A stretch of DNA of 64,000 nucleotides from the NCBI RefSeq assembly GCF_000732925.1, contig NZ_CP008954.1:28540-92539 (forward strand), in the 5' to 3' direction. Both the position numbers and the translations under genes were made by a program. The notes beneath the pieces were generated by a model. The model saw only the letters and a list, made by a program, of their open reading frames with translations. It had not been told where the DNA came from and did no database searches. Numbering within the stretch: the first letter of the stretch is position 1; every line of letters begins with the position of its first letter. Shown one piece after another: positions 32,282 through 40,745 of the stretch. This stretch comes from Amycolatopsis japonica (GTDB lineage: Bacteria; Actinomycetota; Actinomycetes; Mycobacteriales; Pseudonocardiaceae).

Positions 32282-32544
32282 GGCTGGCCCTTCCGGGTCG
32301 CGTCGAGTTCGAGCAGGTCGTTGGCGTAGTCGATGAGGGACGTCGGGCAGCTGGGGAACCGCTTGAGCAGGAAGACGACGGCCTCGTCGAAGTAGATCTG
32401 CACCAGCTGGTCGAGCAGTTCGTGGTGCTCGTCCTGTTCGGCGCGGGTGAGCGCGGCGAGCGGGTGGCCTTCGGTGGGGCGTCCGGCCTTGGTGTTGAGT
32501 TCGGCGAGTCGGGCGACGTCGGGCCGGGCGGGGATGGTCAGCAC
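32278..32544 (-). CDS. 88-residue protein
   Basis: Helical: QDEHHELLDQLVQIYFDEAV, then FPSCPTSLIDYANDLLEL. GTG at 32544 overlaps the upstream stop by 7 bases. No family recognised. Confidence 0.68.
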   Translation of the reverse strand: MLTIPARPDVARLAELNTKAGRPTEGHPLAALTRAEQDEHHELLDQLVQIYFDEAVVFLLKRFPSCPTSLIDYANDLLELDATRKGQP

Positions 32545-32825
32545 TGGCCACCGCACACGAACAGGCCGGGGGTGCCGCGCCACTCGTAGCCGCCGAGGTT
32601 GGCGACCAGGACCCCGGCGTTGCCGGGCGCGTCGTAGACGGTGACGAGGCTGGTGATGGCGTTGATGACGCCGGTGCGGATCTCGTCGAAGAGGACGCCG
32701 ATCGGGCCGAGGGGGTGGGCGGTGAGGGCCGTGAAGGTGTCGGGGCCGCTGGCGAGGTAGGTGATGGTGGCGAGTGCCGCTGTCACCGCGAGTGCGGCGA
32801 TGGCGGGTAGTGCGTGCTTTCGCAT
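32538..32825 (-). CDS. small protein with signal or membrane anchor
   Basis: 95 residues. Met-Arg-Lys then hydrophobic AIAALAVTAALATITYLA suggests a signal peptide or anchor; two Cys lie at the end (VCGGQC). ATG at 32825 with GGAGG and promoter module 3 directly upstream. Confidence 0.68.
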   Translation of the reverse strand: MRKHALPAIAALAVTAALATITYLASGPDTFTALTAHPLGPIGVLFDEIRTGVINAITSLVTVYDAPGNAGVLVANLGGYEWRGTPGLFVCGGQC

Positions 32826-32843
32826 GGGGTTTCCTCCGTGCTT

Positions 32844-32903
32844 GCGTTGCTGACATGTAGAACACTACCAGCAATGCCCGCGCCCGTCAATACGCATGTT
32901 GAC
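32844..32903 (-). promoter_or_regulatory. repeat promoter module 3
   Basis: GTCAATACGCATGTTGAC (32886-32903), -35 TTGACG; 17 bp; TAGTGT (32862-32867); 7 bp; GTCAGCAACGC. The palindrome sits in a longer stem (32877-32890 with 32899-32912). Confidence 0.85.
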
Positions 32904-32918
32904 GGGCGCGGGTGGCGC

Positions 32919-33212
32919 TCAGCACCAGCAAGCGCCGGACGCGGCAGGAATCTGGAAGCAGACGCCGCAGCGGGTGGCGACAACGCGAGCGTGCTCGGCC
33001 TTCGCCTTCGCCTCGGCGTTACGAGCACGGGTCGCGACACCCCGCCGCGCGGCGGCGGCCTGGCGGGCGAAGTGGGCGCCCATCTCGCCGACGATGGTTC
33101 GCATCGTGTCAGCACTCCCGATGGCCGCGACGGCGTCGCCGGTGTTCATGCCCAAGACCTGGACGGCAGTGCGCGACGGGCGGAATGCGGCGGGGATCTC
33201 GGTGCGGTTCAC
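32919..33212 (-). CDS. small Cys-tailed protein
   Basis: 97 residues. Helical Ala/Arg-rich middle and an end RCGVCFQIPAASGACWC that may hold metal. GTG at 33212 with GGAGG; promoter module 4 upstream. Confidence 0.68.
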   Translation of the reverse strand: MNRTEIPAAFRPSRTAVQVLGMNTGDAVAAIGSADTMRTIVGEMGAHFARQAAAARRGVATRARNAEAKAKAEHARVVATRCGVCFQIPAASGACWC

Positions 33213-33232
33213 GGTGCCTCCTGAGTGCTTCA

Positions 33233-33292
33233 GCGTTGCTGACACGAAGAACACTAATGGAAGTAGTCCAGCCTGTCAATGCGCGTGTTGAC
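33233..33292 (-). promoter_or_regulatory. repeat promoter module 4
   Basis: GTCAATGCGCGTGTTGAC (33275-33292); 17 bp; TAGTGT (33251-33256); 7 bp; GTCAGCAACGC. Confidence 0.85.
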
Positions 33293-33410
33293 AGTTGTGT
33301 CCAGACGGGCAATGTCGGCACGTCCCTCTAAGAAGGCCCATTCGCCCCGAGACGCCACGAACGGCGGCCACCGAGAATCCACTCTCGACGGCCAGCCGGA
33401 CGCGGCTCAC
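33276..33410 (-). CDS. 44-residue Cys/His-rich protein, uncertain
   Basis: SRVRLAVESGFSVAAVRGVSG looks like part of an HTH; the end CRHCPSGHNCQHAH may bind zinc. GTG at 33410, just after the upstream stop; no clear RBS. Its tail overlaps the operator of module 4. Confidence 0.4.
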   Translation of the reverse strand: MSRVRLAVESGFSVAAVRGVSGRMGLLRGTCRHCPSGHNCQHAH

Positions 33411-33414
33411 GGCA

Positions 33415-33735
33415 TCATGCGGCGCGATCGACCACCAGCGGGTGATCCGGCCTCTCGGCAGTCCACACGGCGGCCACGATGCACTCGGCGGTCGCGCGGG
33501 CATCCTCAAGCGGCGTGTCCATCACGCGGGCGAGTTGGCGCACCTGGTAGATGCCGCAGTGCGGGTTGGACACGGTCACCACTCCGATGCCGAGGTCGGG
33601 GTGGATGCCGTAGGCGATGAAGTAGTCGAAGACCCTCACGCACCCGGCCGCCGATGTCCATTCGGGCTGCTCCCACGGGATGAAGTCGGCGAATTCCATC
33701 GGGAGTTCGGTGATGTCGGTCAGGGTGTTGACCAT
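33415..33735 (-). CDS. unknown 106-residue protein
   Basis: LPMEFADFIPWEQPEWTSA and HPDLGIGVVTVSNPHCGIYQ are its main segments. ATG at 33735 behind promoter module 5. No family recognised. Confidence 0.72.
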   Translation of the reverse strand: MVNTLTDITELPMEFADFIPWEQPEWTSAAGCVRVFDYFIAYGIHPDLGIGVVTVSNPHCGIYQVRQLARVMDTPLEDARATAECIVAAVWTAERPDHPLVVDRAA

Positions 33736-33754
33736 TGCGGGTTCCCTTCATCGT

Positions 33755-33814
33755 GCGTTGCTGACATGTAGAACCCTAGTTGCATGATGAACCGTTGTCA
33801 ACATGCGTGTTGAC
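33755..33814 (-). promoter_or_regulatory. repeat promoter module 5
   Basis: GTCAACATGCGTGTTGAC (33797-33814); 17 bp; TAGGGT (33773-33778); 7 bp; GTCAGCAACGC. Confidence 0.85.
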
Positions 33815-33880
33815 GGCGGTTGCCACGGTGCCCGCCGCGCGGATGGCTCGACGGACACCGTGGTGTCAGCTGGCGTGGGG

Positions 33881-34528
33881 TCAGAAGGTCAGCAGCTCCC
33901 GCAGCTCGGGGAAGCCTCCGCGCTCCGGAGCTCCGGCCGCCTGGCGGGCACCCTGGAGCACCTGGCCCGCCTTCCGGATGGTGGCGCGCGGGATGGGGGT
34001 GTTCGCCTCGGCGGCCTCGGCGGAGGTCGCGGTGATCAGGAGCGCGGCCACGATCAGGGCGGCCACGTCCGCGACGCTGTCCCCGTGCACCCGGAACGAA
34101 CAGGTGCCGGTCTTCGGCTCGTGGATGACGACGAGCGGGACATCCCCGCTGGGCGGAGCCGGGTTGCAGGCGACCAGGGTGCTCCCGACGCGGGCGACCA
34201 GGTAGCTCACGTCTCCGATACCGGAGGTGGCCCACCGTGCCAGCTGGCCGCCCTCGACGAGCAGCCCGTCGACGTTGAGCAGCGTGGTCGGGGCCTGCGC
34301 CTCCCGGGCGCGGCGCTCGATCTGGGCAACGGCCTCCTCCACGTCGTCGAACGCGTTGAGGCATTCGGGCACGTATTCCTGGCTGTCGCTCTCCCAGTTG
34401 TGGGCGAAGGCGAGGTAGACCGTGCGGTCCTCCCCTGCGGGGATGACGTAGATCTCGCCGATGGTGTCGCCCTCGTCGTCGATGTAGGTGGAGTGGCCGA
34501 CGTTGGCGGTGGCGATCCTGGTGCGCAT
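33881..34528 (-). CDS. unknown 215-residue protein
   Basis: An N-terminal domain with DDEGDTIGEIYVIPAG, a beta-rich middle, and a helical Ala-rich stretch (ADVAALIVAALLITATSAEA). ATG at 34528 with AAAGGA in the intercistronic repeat. No family recognised. Confidence 0.72.
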   Translation of the reverse strand: MRTRIATANVGHSTYIDDEGDTIGEIYVIPAGEDRTVYLAFAHNWESDSQEYVPECLNAFDDVEEAVAQIERRAREAQAPTTLLNVDGLLVEGGQLARWATSGIGDVSYLVARVGSTLVACNPAPPSGDVPLVVIHEPKTGTCSFRVHGDSVADVAALIVAALLITATSAEAAEANTPIPRATIRKAGQVLQGARQAAGAPERGGFPELRELLTF

Positions 34529-34533
34529 GGTGT

Positions 34534-34569
34534 TCCTTTCGGGGCCTGGTGGCCCGCTGCGAGGTCTTG
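34534..34569 (-). repeat. intercistronic repeat, third copy
   Basis: GTGGCCCGCTGCGAGGTCTT core, matching those at 31321 and 31962. A GCGGCCGCC hairpin (34594-34626) lies between it and the upstream stop. Confidence 0.55.
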
Positions 34570-34633
34570 GGATGGGGAGGCGGGGGAAGCCCGCGGCCGC
34601 CGGCCTGGTCCGGCTCGGCGGCCGCAGGGCGGG

Positions 34634-35065
34634 TCAGAGGGTGACTTCGTCGGGGAGCGCTTCGTCCTCGGTTTCCCAGGTGTCGAAGGCCTCGCGATAG
34701 AGGTCCTCGCCGAGCGCGTGGCGCGCGATGATCAGGCCCTTGGTGTAGTCGTGCTCCTGGACCAGGACGTGCATCCAGGCGACGGCCGTGCCCACGGGGT
34801 CCTCCGCGAGGTGCAGGGCGGCGAGGATGGCCGAGGCGATGGGGCGGACGTCGCACTCCCCTTCGGAAACGCGGTGGATCTCCGGCGAGTGGCCCATTCG
34901 CCCGACCAGGATGTGATGCCCGACGGCTTCGTAGCCGACGACCCAGGTTGTGAAGGTCGTGTAGCGGAAGGTCTTGAGGTCGCGGGTTTCCATTGTCCAC
35001 GCGGAGCTGCGGAAGATGTGGCGCATCAGGTCCGGGTGGAGTTCGTTGATCTTGGGCAGCCTCAC
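34634..35065 (-). CDS. unknown protein, paralog of the 35101 product
   Basis: 143 residues. LPKINELHPDL, TWVVGYEAVGHHILVGRMG and a helical acidic end; the neighbour has LPKIPRLDPDL and SGWVVGYAMRGDEVWLQQP. A tandem duplication. GTG start with AAAGGGG upstream. Confidence 0.75.
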   Translation of the reverse strand: MRLPKINELHPDLMRHIFRSSAWTMETRDLKTFRYTTFTTWVVGYEAVGHHILVGRMGHSPEIHRVSEGECDVRPIASAILAALHLAEDPVGTAVAWMHVLVQEHDYTKGLIIARHALGEDLYREAFDTWETEDEALPDEVTL

Positions 35066-35100
35066 GGGCTTCCCCTTTCGGTTCGTGGCGGGTGCGGGGG

Positions 35101-35553
35101 TCAGTCGGAGAAGCAGCCGCAGGGCGGGCTGTCGCTGTAGACCTCGCGCTCGATCTCCCAGCGGGTGTAGGCGGACCGGTAGAGCTCGTCGACGCCGAGG
35201 GCGGCACGGGCGCGGGCGGCGCCTTCTTCGTGGCCGTGCTCGTCGATGAGGTAGTGCATCCAGAGGGTGGCGGTGGCGACGGGGGCCTCCGCGAGGAGCA
35301 GCGCGGTGATGATGGCGCCGACGATCTGGCGGGCGTGGCCGGTGGTCCCGCCGGAGGCCTTGAAGATCTCCGGCGCGGCGCCGGGCTGCTGGAGCCAGAC
35401 TTCGTCGCCTCGCATGGCGTAGCCGACCACCCAGCCGGACACCACGGTCACGAAGAGCGGGATGCCCATGTATTCGCGGCTCAGGAAGTGGGTCTTGTGG
35501 CGGGTGTAGTCGCAGAGGTCGGGGTCGAGGCGGGGGATCTTGGGCAGTGTCAC
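35101..35553 (-). CDS. unknown protein, paralog of the 34634 product
   Basis: 150 residues, first gene behind promoter module 6. Two Cys near the end (CGCFSD). GTG at 35553. No family recognised. Confidence 0.75.
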   Translation of the reverse strand: MTLPKIPRLDPDLCDYTRHKTHFLSREYMGIPLFVTVVSGWVVGYAMRGDEVWLQQPGAAPEIFKASGGTTGHARQIVGAIITALLLAEAPVATATLWMHYLIDEHGHEEGAARARAALGVDELYRSAYTRWEIEREVYSDSPPCGCFSD

Positions 35554-35571
35554 GGGTTCCTCACTCGGTTT

Positions 35572-35631
35572 GCGTTGCTGACGTAAAGAACACTATTGGA
35601 ACACCCGACAGTTGTCAACACGCGTATTGAC
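35572..35631 (-). promoter_or_regulatory. repeat promoter module 6
   Basis: GTCAACACGCGTATTGAC (35614-35631); 17 bp; TAGTGT (35590-35595); 7 bp; GTCAGCAACGC. Confidence 0.85.
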
Positions 35632-35714
35632 GGGTTCTGGTGGGCCGCTGGGCGACCTGGCGGCGCGGCAGGCCCGGAGGCCGGCGGCCGCGGCTCAGGT
35701 CGCCCAGCGGGCGA

Positions 35715-36140
35715 TCAGGCGGCGGTGGGCGCGGTCGGCTTGCGTTCGCGCAGGAAGCCGATCGCGTGGCCCGACGTCCCCAGGGCGGGCTCGTCGGCCC
35801 ATCTCCCCCAGTACGTGGCGCCTTCTTTTGCCTGGTAGTGGTACATGTTCACGTGATGGGTGACCGGTGTGCCGGGCGCCTCCAGGTCCTTGTGTCCGGT
35901 GACCACAACGGCCGGAATCTCGCCGATGGCGTAGTAGGGACTGCCGACCGTCTGGTCCAGGCCGTCGTGAGTGAACGGCTCGCGGTGGTTGATCGTGACG
36001 ATCCGGAGGGGATAGACGCCGGGCTCGATGCGACGCGACTGCCAGTAGGCCGCGTACTGGTAGGAGCGATCATCGACGATCGCGGGACGTTCGATCACGA
36101 GGTCTAACGTGGGGAGATCGGTGCGAGGGGTCATGTTCAT
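35715..36140 (-). CDS. unknown 141-residue protein
   Basis: Mixed sheet/helix, ending in basic ERKPTAPTAA; contains TPVTHHVNMYHYQAKEGATY. ATG at 36140 or 36134. Third gene behind module 7. Confidence 0.7.
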   Translation of the reverse strand: MNMTPRTDLPTLDLVIERPAIVDDRSYQYAAYWQSRRIEPGVYPLRIVTINHREPFTHDGLDQTVGSPYYAIGEIPAVVVTGHKDLEAPGTPVTHHVNMYHYQAKEGATYWGRWADEPALGTSGHAIGFLRERKPTAPTAA

Positions 36141-36142
36141 GG

Positions 36143-36562
36143 TCACTTGTCCCTGGTTTCGAGGTCGATGCCGAGCGGCATGGACACGAGTTGAGTGCAG
36201 GCGTCGCAGTAGAAGGCGACGTGCTGAAACTCGGGGCTCTCGCCGACGACGAGGACGCGGCCTTCGGCTACGCGGACGTCGTTCTCCCGCGTGCAGTCGT
36301 CGACCTCCTTGATCGCATCGAGCGTCGCGCAGCTGGAGTACGGGCACGCGATGTTGCCCAGGTCGAGGTCGACCACGGCTACGGGCGGCATGAACGGGAT
36401 GACGGTGAACGCGGACTGCCGGGCGTATTCGTCGAAGACCTGCTTCTGCACCTCGGGCCGGAAGGCGGCCTTGGCGGCGGCTTCGGCGGCCGCGTGGCCG
36501 AGGTTCTGCGTCCAGCTGCGATACAGGGACACGGTGAAGGTGAGTGCGCGTTCGGTGAGCAC
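36143..36562 (-). CDS. protein with two Cys pairs
   Basis: 139 residues. CPYSSC and CDAC are likely zinc ligands, and AFYCDACTQLVSMPLG resembles a small ribbon. GTG at 36562 with AAAGGA. Second gene behind module 7. Confidence 0.72.
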   Translation of the reverse strand: MLTERALTFTVSLYRSWTQNLGHAAAEAAAKAAFRPEVQKQVFDEYARQSAFTVIPFMPPVAVVDLDLGNIACPYSSCATLDAIKEVDDCTRENDVRVAEGRVLVVGESPEFQHVAFYCDACTQLVSMPLGIDLETRDK

Positions 36563-36631
36563 GGTGCTGGTGTCCTTTCGGGACGCGGGTGGGGCTGGCC
36601 CGGCTCCGGGCGGGGAGCCGGGCCCGGATGG

Positions 36632-37198
36632 TCAGGCGGCGACGGCTTCGCCGTAGTCGCGGTCGACGTTCTTGGCGAGCTCGATGTCACGGGCGCGGCC
36701 GAGCATGTGCGCCATGTACTCGCGCCACGTGATCCGGCCGTTGGCGTAGAACCACGCCTTGAGTTCCGGGGACGCGTGCTTGCGGATGCGGGAGGCGGGG
36801 CCGCAGAACAGTTCGCGCGGATTGACCTTGCCCACGGACTCCTTGACCAGCATGTGGCCCCGGCAGGCCTTCTCGGCCTCCGCGTAGCGCCGATCGGCGT
36901 CTTCGGTGAACATGCGGTCAACGGTCTGTTCGAGGCTTTCGCCGGGCAGGCGGTTCTCGCGGACCAGGGCGGCGCGCTCCTGCTGGGCGAGCTGCTCGGG
37001 GTCCAGGCCATACGCCTCGGCGTAGGCGTCCCGGTATTCCCAGCCCGCCGAGACGAGTTCGGCGATGCGCTGCTCGATCTGTTCGCGGCGCTCGATCTCG
37101 GCGATGAGCGCGGCCACGACGTCTTCCGTCTTCGCCTTGGCCAGCCGGTCGGTGAGCTGGTCGTCGGTGAGCTTGGTGTAGTCGCGCGCCTTGGTCAT
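36632..37198 (-). CDS. unknown charged helical protein
   Basis: 188 residues. Long helices (ALIAEIERREQIEQRIAEL), one Cys at KACRGH and one at LFCGP. First gene behind promoter module 7. No family recognised. Confidence 0.75.
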   Translation of the reverse strand: MTKARDYTKLTDDQLTDRLAKAKTEDVVAALIAEIERREQIEQRIAELVSAGWEYRDAYAEAYGLDPEQLAQQERAALVRENRLPGESLEQTVDRMFTEDADRRYAEAEKACRGHMLVKESVGKVNPRELFCGPASRIRKHASPELKAWFYANGRITWREYMAHMLGRARDIELAKNVDRDYGEAVAA

Positions 37199-37222
37199 TT
37201 CCGGTCCCTCGAAACTCGGTTT

Positions 37223-37282
37223 GCGTTGCTGACATGAAGAACACTACCTACACCACCGCCTGGTGTCAACACGCATATTGAC
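37223..37282 (-). promoter_or_regulatory. repeat promoter module 7
   Basis: GTCAACACGCATATTGAC (37265-37282); 17 bp; TAGTGT (37241-37246); 7 bp; GTCAGCAACGC. Confidence 0.85.
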
Positions 37283-37387
37283 GCGAGTTGGATTCGGTCC
37301 TGTTCCGCGGCTGGCCGGCCTTCGGGCGTCCGGGGTGGAATGACCGGCCGGGCGGGGTCAGCTCCCGCTCCGGCCGGTCAGGGCCGG

Positions 37388-38131
37388 TCAGAACAGGGCG
37401 AGGGCTTCGGCCGGTGCGGTCGCGGTGAATCCGAAGCCGGTTTCGGGGGTGCCCTCGGTGAGCGCGAACCCGAACAGGCCGCCGTCGGTGGCGGGCACCA
37501 ACTCCGGCGCGGTCCCCAGCTCGGCGGCGGACACGATGACCTCTTCGACGACGGGCGCGACGTCCGGGTCGATCGACTCATCCTCGGCGCCGGGCTCCCC
37601 CGGGGGGAACATCGGCACGGTGGGAATGGTGTAGCCGCGCTTCTCGGCCTCCTGCAGTGCGACGGCGTACGCCGGGGCGTAGAGGGGTTCCGGGCGCTCC
37701 TCATCCAGCGCGGCGAACTCTTCGGCGGTGAGGTAGCCGTGGAACTGGCCGTAGGCGGTGGTGATCGCGGCAGGCCAGGCTTGGAAGAGGATGCCGACGA
37801 CCTTTTCGGACTCGACGACCAGGACCGCGCCATCCTCGATGGCGTCGTTGCACTGCGAGGCGTCGTAGGCCTCGCGGGTGGTCGCGAACTCCCACACCTT
37901 CGGCGCGTCGTCGGCAGCCTCGGTCGCAGTATCGACTACGACGGTGGCGACAAGCTCGACAACGGCGTCCTGGGCGACGACACGACTGATGAAGGTGCCC
38001 CACGGCTCGCCATCGCGCTCGACCGTCCAATCGCGACCGTCGCGGGTCAGGTAGAACTCTCCGGCCTCGGTCTGCGCGGTGTAGTTCCAGTTGTCGTCGC
38101 GGATGAATTCGACGGTGGCGGTGGCGTTCAT
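37388..38131 (-). CDS. unknown acidic protein
   Basis: 247 residues. N-terminal FIRDDNWNYTAQTEAGEFYLTRDGRDW is beta-rich, then helices and an acidic Pro-rich tail. ATG at 38131 with AAGGAG; promoter module 8 upstream. No family recognised. Confidence 0.75.
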   Translation of the reverse strand: MNATATVEFIRDDNWNYTAQTEAGEFYLTRDGRDWTVERDGEPWGTFISRVVAQDAVVELVATVVVDTATEAADDAPKVWEFATTREAYDASQCNDAIEDGAVLVVESEKVVGILFQAWPAAITTAYGQFHGYLTAEEFAALDEERPEPLYAPAYAVALQEAEKRGYTIPTVPMFPPGEPGAEDESIDPDVAPVVEEVIVSAAELGTAPELVPATDGGLFGFALTEGTPETGFGFTATAPAEALALF

Positions 38132-38151
38132 CGTGACTCCTTGACCCGATT

Positions 38152-38211
38152 GCGTTGCTGACACGAAGAACGCTACACGTGGGATTGTGGCGTGTCAACA
38201 CGCGCATTGAC
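38152..38211 (-). promoter_or_regulatory. repeat promoter module 8
   Basis: GTCAACACGCGCATTGAC (38194-38211); 17 bp; TAGCGT (38170-38175); 7 bp; GTCAGCAACGC. Confidence 0.85.
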
Positions 38212-38350
38212 GTGAATTCTCTGGCGCCCTGCGTGGCCGAGGCCCGGCCTTCCGCGGCTGAGGTGTGATGGGTCCGGCAACGACCCGAAGGCCGGCGAGC
38301 GGGCCATCAGGGCGCCGCCCTCGCCACAACGGGGCGAGGGCGGCGCGTTC

Positions 38351-38779
38351 TCATCTGATCTCGGGCCTGAGGCCGGTGATTCCGGCCGTGATCCCGGCGT
38401 CGAACCTGGCCTTGACGTCCGCGAGTTCGTGGAGGCGGCGGATGGGTGAGCGCACCTCGACGTGCTCGTAGGCGGCGTTGAGCAGCTGGTACCACCGGTA
38501 GACCAGCTCGTAGATGCCGTCCAGGGCGTCACTGTCGAGGTGGCTGCACGCCGCGCGGATGGTGATCCACCGCCTGGCGCGATGGTGGCCCAGCCCCTCA
38601 AACAGGTTGTGGGCGATCACCTCGCGCTCGGCGTCCAGACTGGCCTGGTCGGCGGGCACGGTGATCTGGGGTACCGGGAGACAACCGTCTTCGGGGTGGA
38701 CGCGGGTGATCAGGTCGTTCAGGGCGGCGGCTGCGTCGGTGAGCGCGGTGCGGGCTTCGGCGGCACGTTTGGTCTTCAT
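38351..38779 (-). CDS. unknown helical protein
   Basis: 142 residues, helix-rich with ALTDAAAALNDLITRVHPED. ATG at 38779. Third gene behind module 9. No family recognised. Confidence 0.72.
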   Translation of the reverse strand: MKTKRAAEARTALTDAAAALNDLITRVHPEDGCLPVPQITVPADQASLDAEREVIAHNLFEGLGHHRARRWITIRAACSHLDSDALDGIYELVYRWYQLLNAAYEHVEVRSPIRRLHELADVKARFDAGITAGITGLRPEIR

Positions 38780-38825
38780 GGCTGGTCCGTTCTCGTGGTG
38801 GTGTCGGTGGTGGTCTCCTGCTCGG

Positions 38826-40223
38826 TCACCGCAACCCAGCGGCCCACCGCGCTTCCCGTTCCTTCTGCTTCGCCTTGTCCGCAGCGACACGCACCTTGTG
38901 GTCGGCCTCGACCTGAGCCCAGTGCTTGGCCTCCTCCGGCGTCGCGTCGCGAACCTGCCTGACGCGTTCGAGCTGCACTGTGTTGGTCCACCCGTGCTGG
39001 GAGCGAACCGTCACGGACTTCTTGTTCACCCGGACGATCGGGCCCACGCCTCCCCAGTAGGCGAGCATTCGGCCGGGCTTCATCTCGTCGGGGTCGACGA
39101 TGGTGAACTTCCCGGACGCCTTCGCCGCCTCCAGGCGCTTCCGGTCGTAGTCGAGTTCGCCTTCGAGGTACGGGATCTTCGCAAGAAGGGCTTCGCGGTG
39201 CGTGCCTGTGGCGGGCGGGTGATTCTCGACGTAGTAGACCGTCTTGCCGTCCGCGCCTAGGTGTCGCCTGGTGTGGCCATCGAGTCTGCGCCGGACGTCC
39301 CGCAGGTCGGCCTCCAGCTTCTCGATCTTCCGCGTGATCTTCGCGGGGTGCTCGTGCTCGCGGTCGAGGTTCGCCTGCGTGACGGCGGCCGCGCGGGCAG
39401 ACCGCTCGGCCTTGTCCAGCTCCGCACTCTCGTTCCGCATCGCGGTGTGCATCCGCTCCTGGTCCTTGCGGGCGCGCCGCTCGGAGTGGTGGCCGACCAG
39501 GATGGGCTGGCCGAACGCGAACCGCTCGGAGATCTGGTCGTGGCGGGCGCGGTAGCCGTCCGCCTTGGACAGTCGCCGTTCGGTGAGGTCTTCGAGCCGG
39601 TCGACGCGCTCCTCCAGGCGCTCGCGCTTGTCGGCCACCACCTGTTCGTGGTCGCGCGGGTTGTCGTTGATGGACACCCACACGGAGAACCCGGCTTCGC
39701 GCAGGGCTTTCGCCGAGCCGTTGATCATGTAGCGCTTGGCGGGCCGGTCACGGGACTGCGGGATGTACAGGGTGCCTTGGGGCAGGCCGGAGTTCTTGCG
39801 GGCGCCGCGCCACCGGAACCCGGCCTTGAACATGGCGTCCCAGGTGCCGTCGCCCTTGACCGACCCGAAGAGGAGCGTGCCCGATTCGGGGGTGTGCTCG
39901 ATCTGGATGTCGGTCTGCTCCATTGCCTGCCCGGCGGTCAGCTCGAGCTCGGCCGCGGGCTCGCCGGCTGCGGGTTCGGCGGGAGCGGACGTCTCGGCCG
40001 GGGGCTCGTTGACGGGCTGTTCGGCGGGAGCGTTCCGGGCGGCGTCGACGTCGAGCGGGGACGGCGGCGGGCTGCACGGGACGGGTTCGAGCGCGATGGG
40101 CTGAACGCTGATCCCGAACCGGCCTCGGTCGTCGGCCTGGTCGGTGAGGACCAGGTCGAACAGCGCGGTGGCGTCGCCGGGGTGGACCTTGCCGGGTTCG
40201 AGGTTCTGCGTGCTGGCGGGCAT
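38826..40223 (-). CDS. DUF3560-type protein
   Basis: 465 residues. A Pro/Ala-rich linker, then an uncharacterised domain with GYRARHDQISERFAFGQPIL and VGHHSERRARKDQERM, the signature of DUF3560, common in phages and mobile elements. Long coiled-coil segments follow and a small beta domain near the end (WGGVGPIVRVNKKSVTVRSQ). ATG at 40223 with AGGAG. Function unknown. Confidence 0.8.
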   Translation of the reverse strand: MPASTQNLEPGKVHPGDATALFDLVLTDQADDRGRFGISVQPIALEPVPCSPPPSPLDVDAARNAPAEQPVNEPPAETSAPAEPAAGEPAAELELTAGQAMEQTDIQIEHTPESGTLLFGSVKGDGTWDAMFKAGFRWRGARKNSGLPQGTLYIPQSRDRPAKRYMINGSAKALREAGFSVWVSINDNPRDHEQVVADKRERLEERVDRLEDLTERRLSKADGYRARHDQISERFAFGQPILVGHHSERRARKDQERMHTAMRNESAELDKAERSARAAAVTQANLDREHEHPAKITRKIEKLEADLRDVRRRLDGHTRRHLGADGKTVYYVENHPPATGTHREALLAKIPYLEGELDYDRKRLEAAKASGKFTIVDPDEMKPGRMLAYWGGVGPIVRVNKKSVTVRSQHGWTNTVQLERVRQVRDATPEEAKHWAQVEADHKVRVAADKAKQKEREARWAAGLR

Positions 40224-40257
40224 CTCGGGTCTCCTGATGCGGGTTATCGGGCGGGAG

Positions 40258-40602
40258 TCAGCGGGTGGCGCGCTTGGCGCGGATGAGGTCGGCGTAGCAG
40301 CGGGCGCGGTCCTCGCCGAGGTAGAAGCCACGGACCCAGGCGCCGTTGTCGAGCCGGATGCGGCGGTGGAAGTCGGCGAAGGAGATCACGCGGCCGGTCT
40401 CGAAGAGGGGGCCGTCGCGGTGGGCGTCGGCCCAGAAGCCGCATTCGGTGCAGCAGGTCCCGTAGGCCTGGTCCTCGTAGCTGCCCGGGGTGATGCCGAG
40501 GAAGAACTCGGTGCCGCCTTCGGTGCACAGGTCCCACTGTTCGTTGAGTTCCCAGGCTTCGGTTTCCTGGGCGAGTTCGAGGATTTTGGTCATGTCTTCC
40601 AC
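40258..40602 (-). CDS. unknown 114-residue protein
   Basis: CTEGGTEFF and CCTECGFW suggest metal binding; FADFHRRIRLDNGAWVRGFYL follows. GTG at 40602 (AAAGGA five bases upstream), or ATG at 40593. First gene behind module 9. Confidence 0.72.
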   Translation of the reverse strand: MEDMTKILELAQETEAWELNEQWDLCTEGGTEFFLGITPGSYEDQAYGTCCTECGFWADAHRDGPLFETGRVISFADFHRRIRLDNGAWVRGFYLGEDRARCYADLIRAKRATR

Positions 40603-40620
40603 GGCTTTCCTTTCCGCATT

Positions 40621-40680
40621 GCGTTGCTGACATAAAGAACCCTAATTGCATCACGCAATGTTGTCAATGCGCGTGTTGAC
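40621..40680 (-). promoter_or_regulatory. repeat promoter module 9
   Basis: GTCAATGCGCGTGTTGAC (40663-40680); 17 bp; TAGGGT (40639-40644); 7 bp; GTCAGCAACGC. Confidence 0.85.
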
Positions 40681-40692
40681 GCTCGGAAATGG

Positions 40693-40729
40693 CGACGGCG
40701 CCGGACCTGAACCAGGTCCGGCGCCGTCG
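40693..40729 (-). terminator. 15-bp terminator hairpin
   Basis: GACGGCGCCGGACCT with its complement, 5-base loop, lies after the minus gene ending at 40746. Confidence 0.75.
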
Positions 40730-40745
40730 AGCAGGATCTTGCTGA

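Noticed and set aside
38776..39681. 301-residue minus frame
   Set aside because: Shadow of the DUF3560 gene; the alternative frame has the domain motifs.
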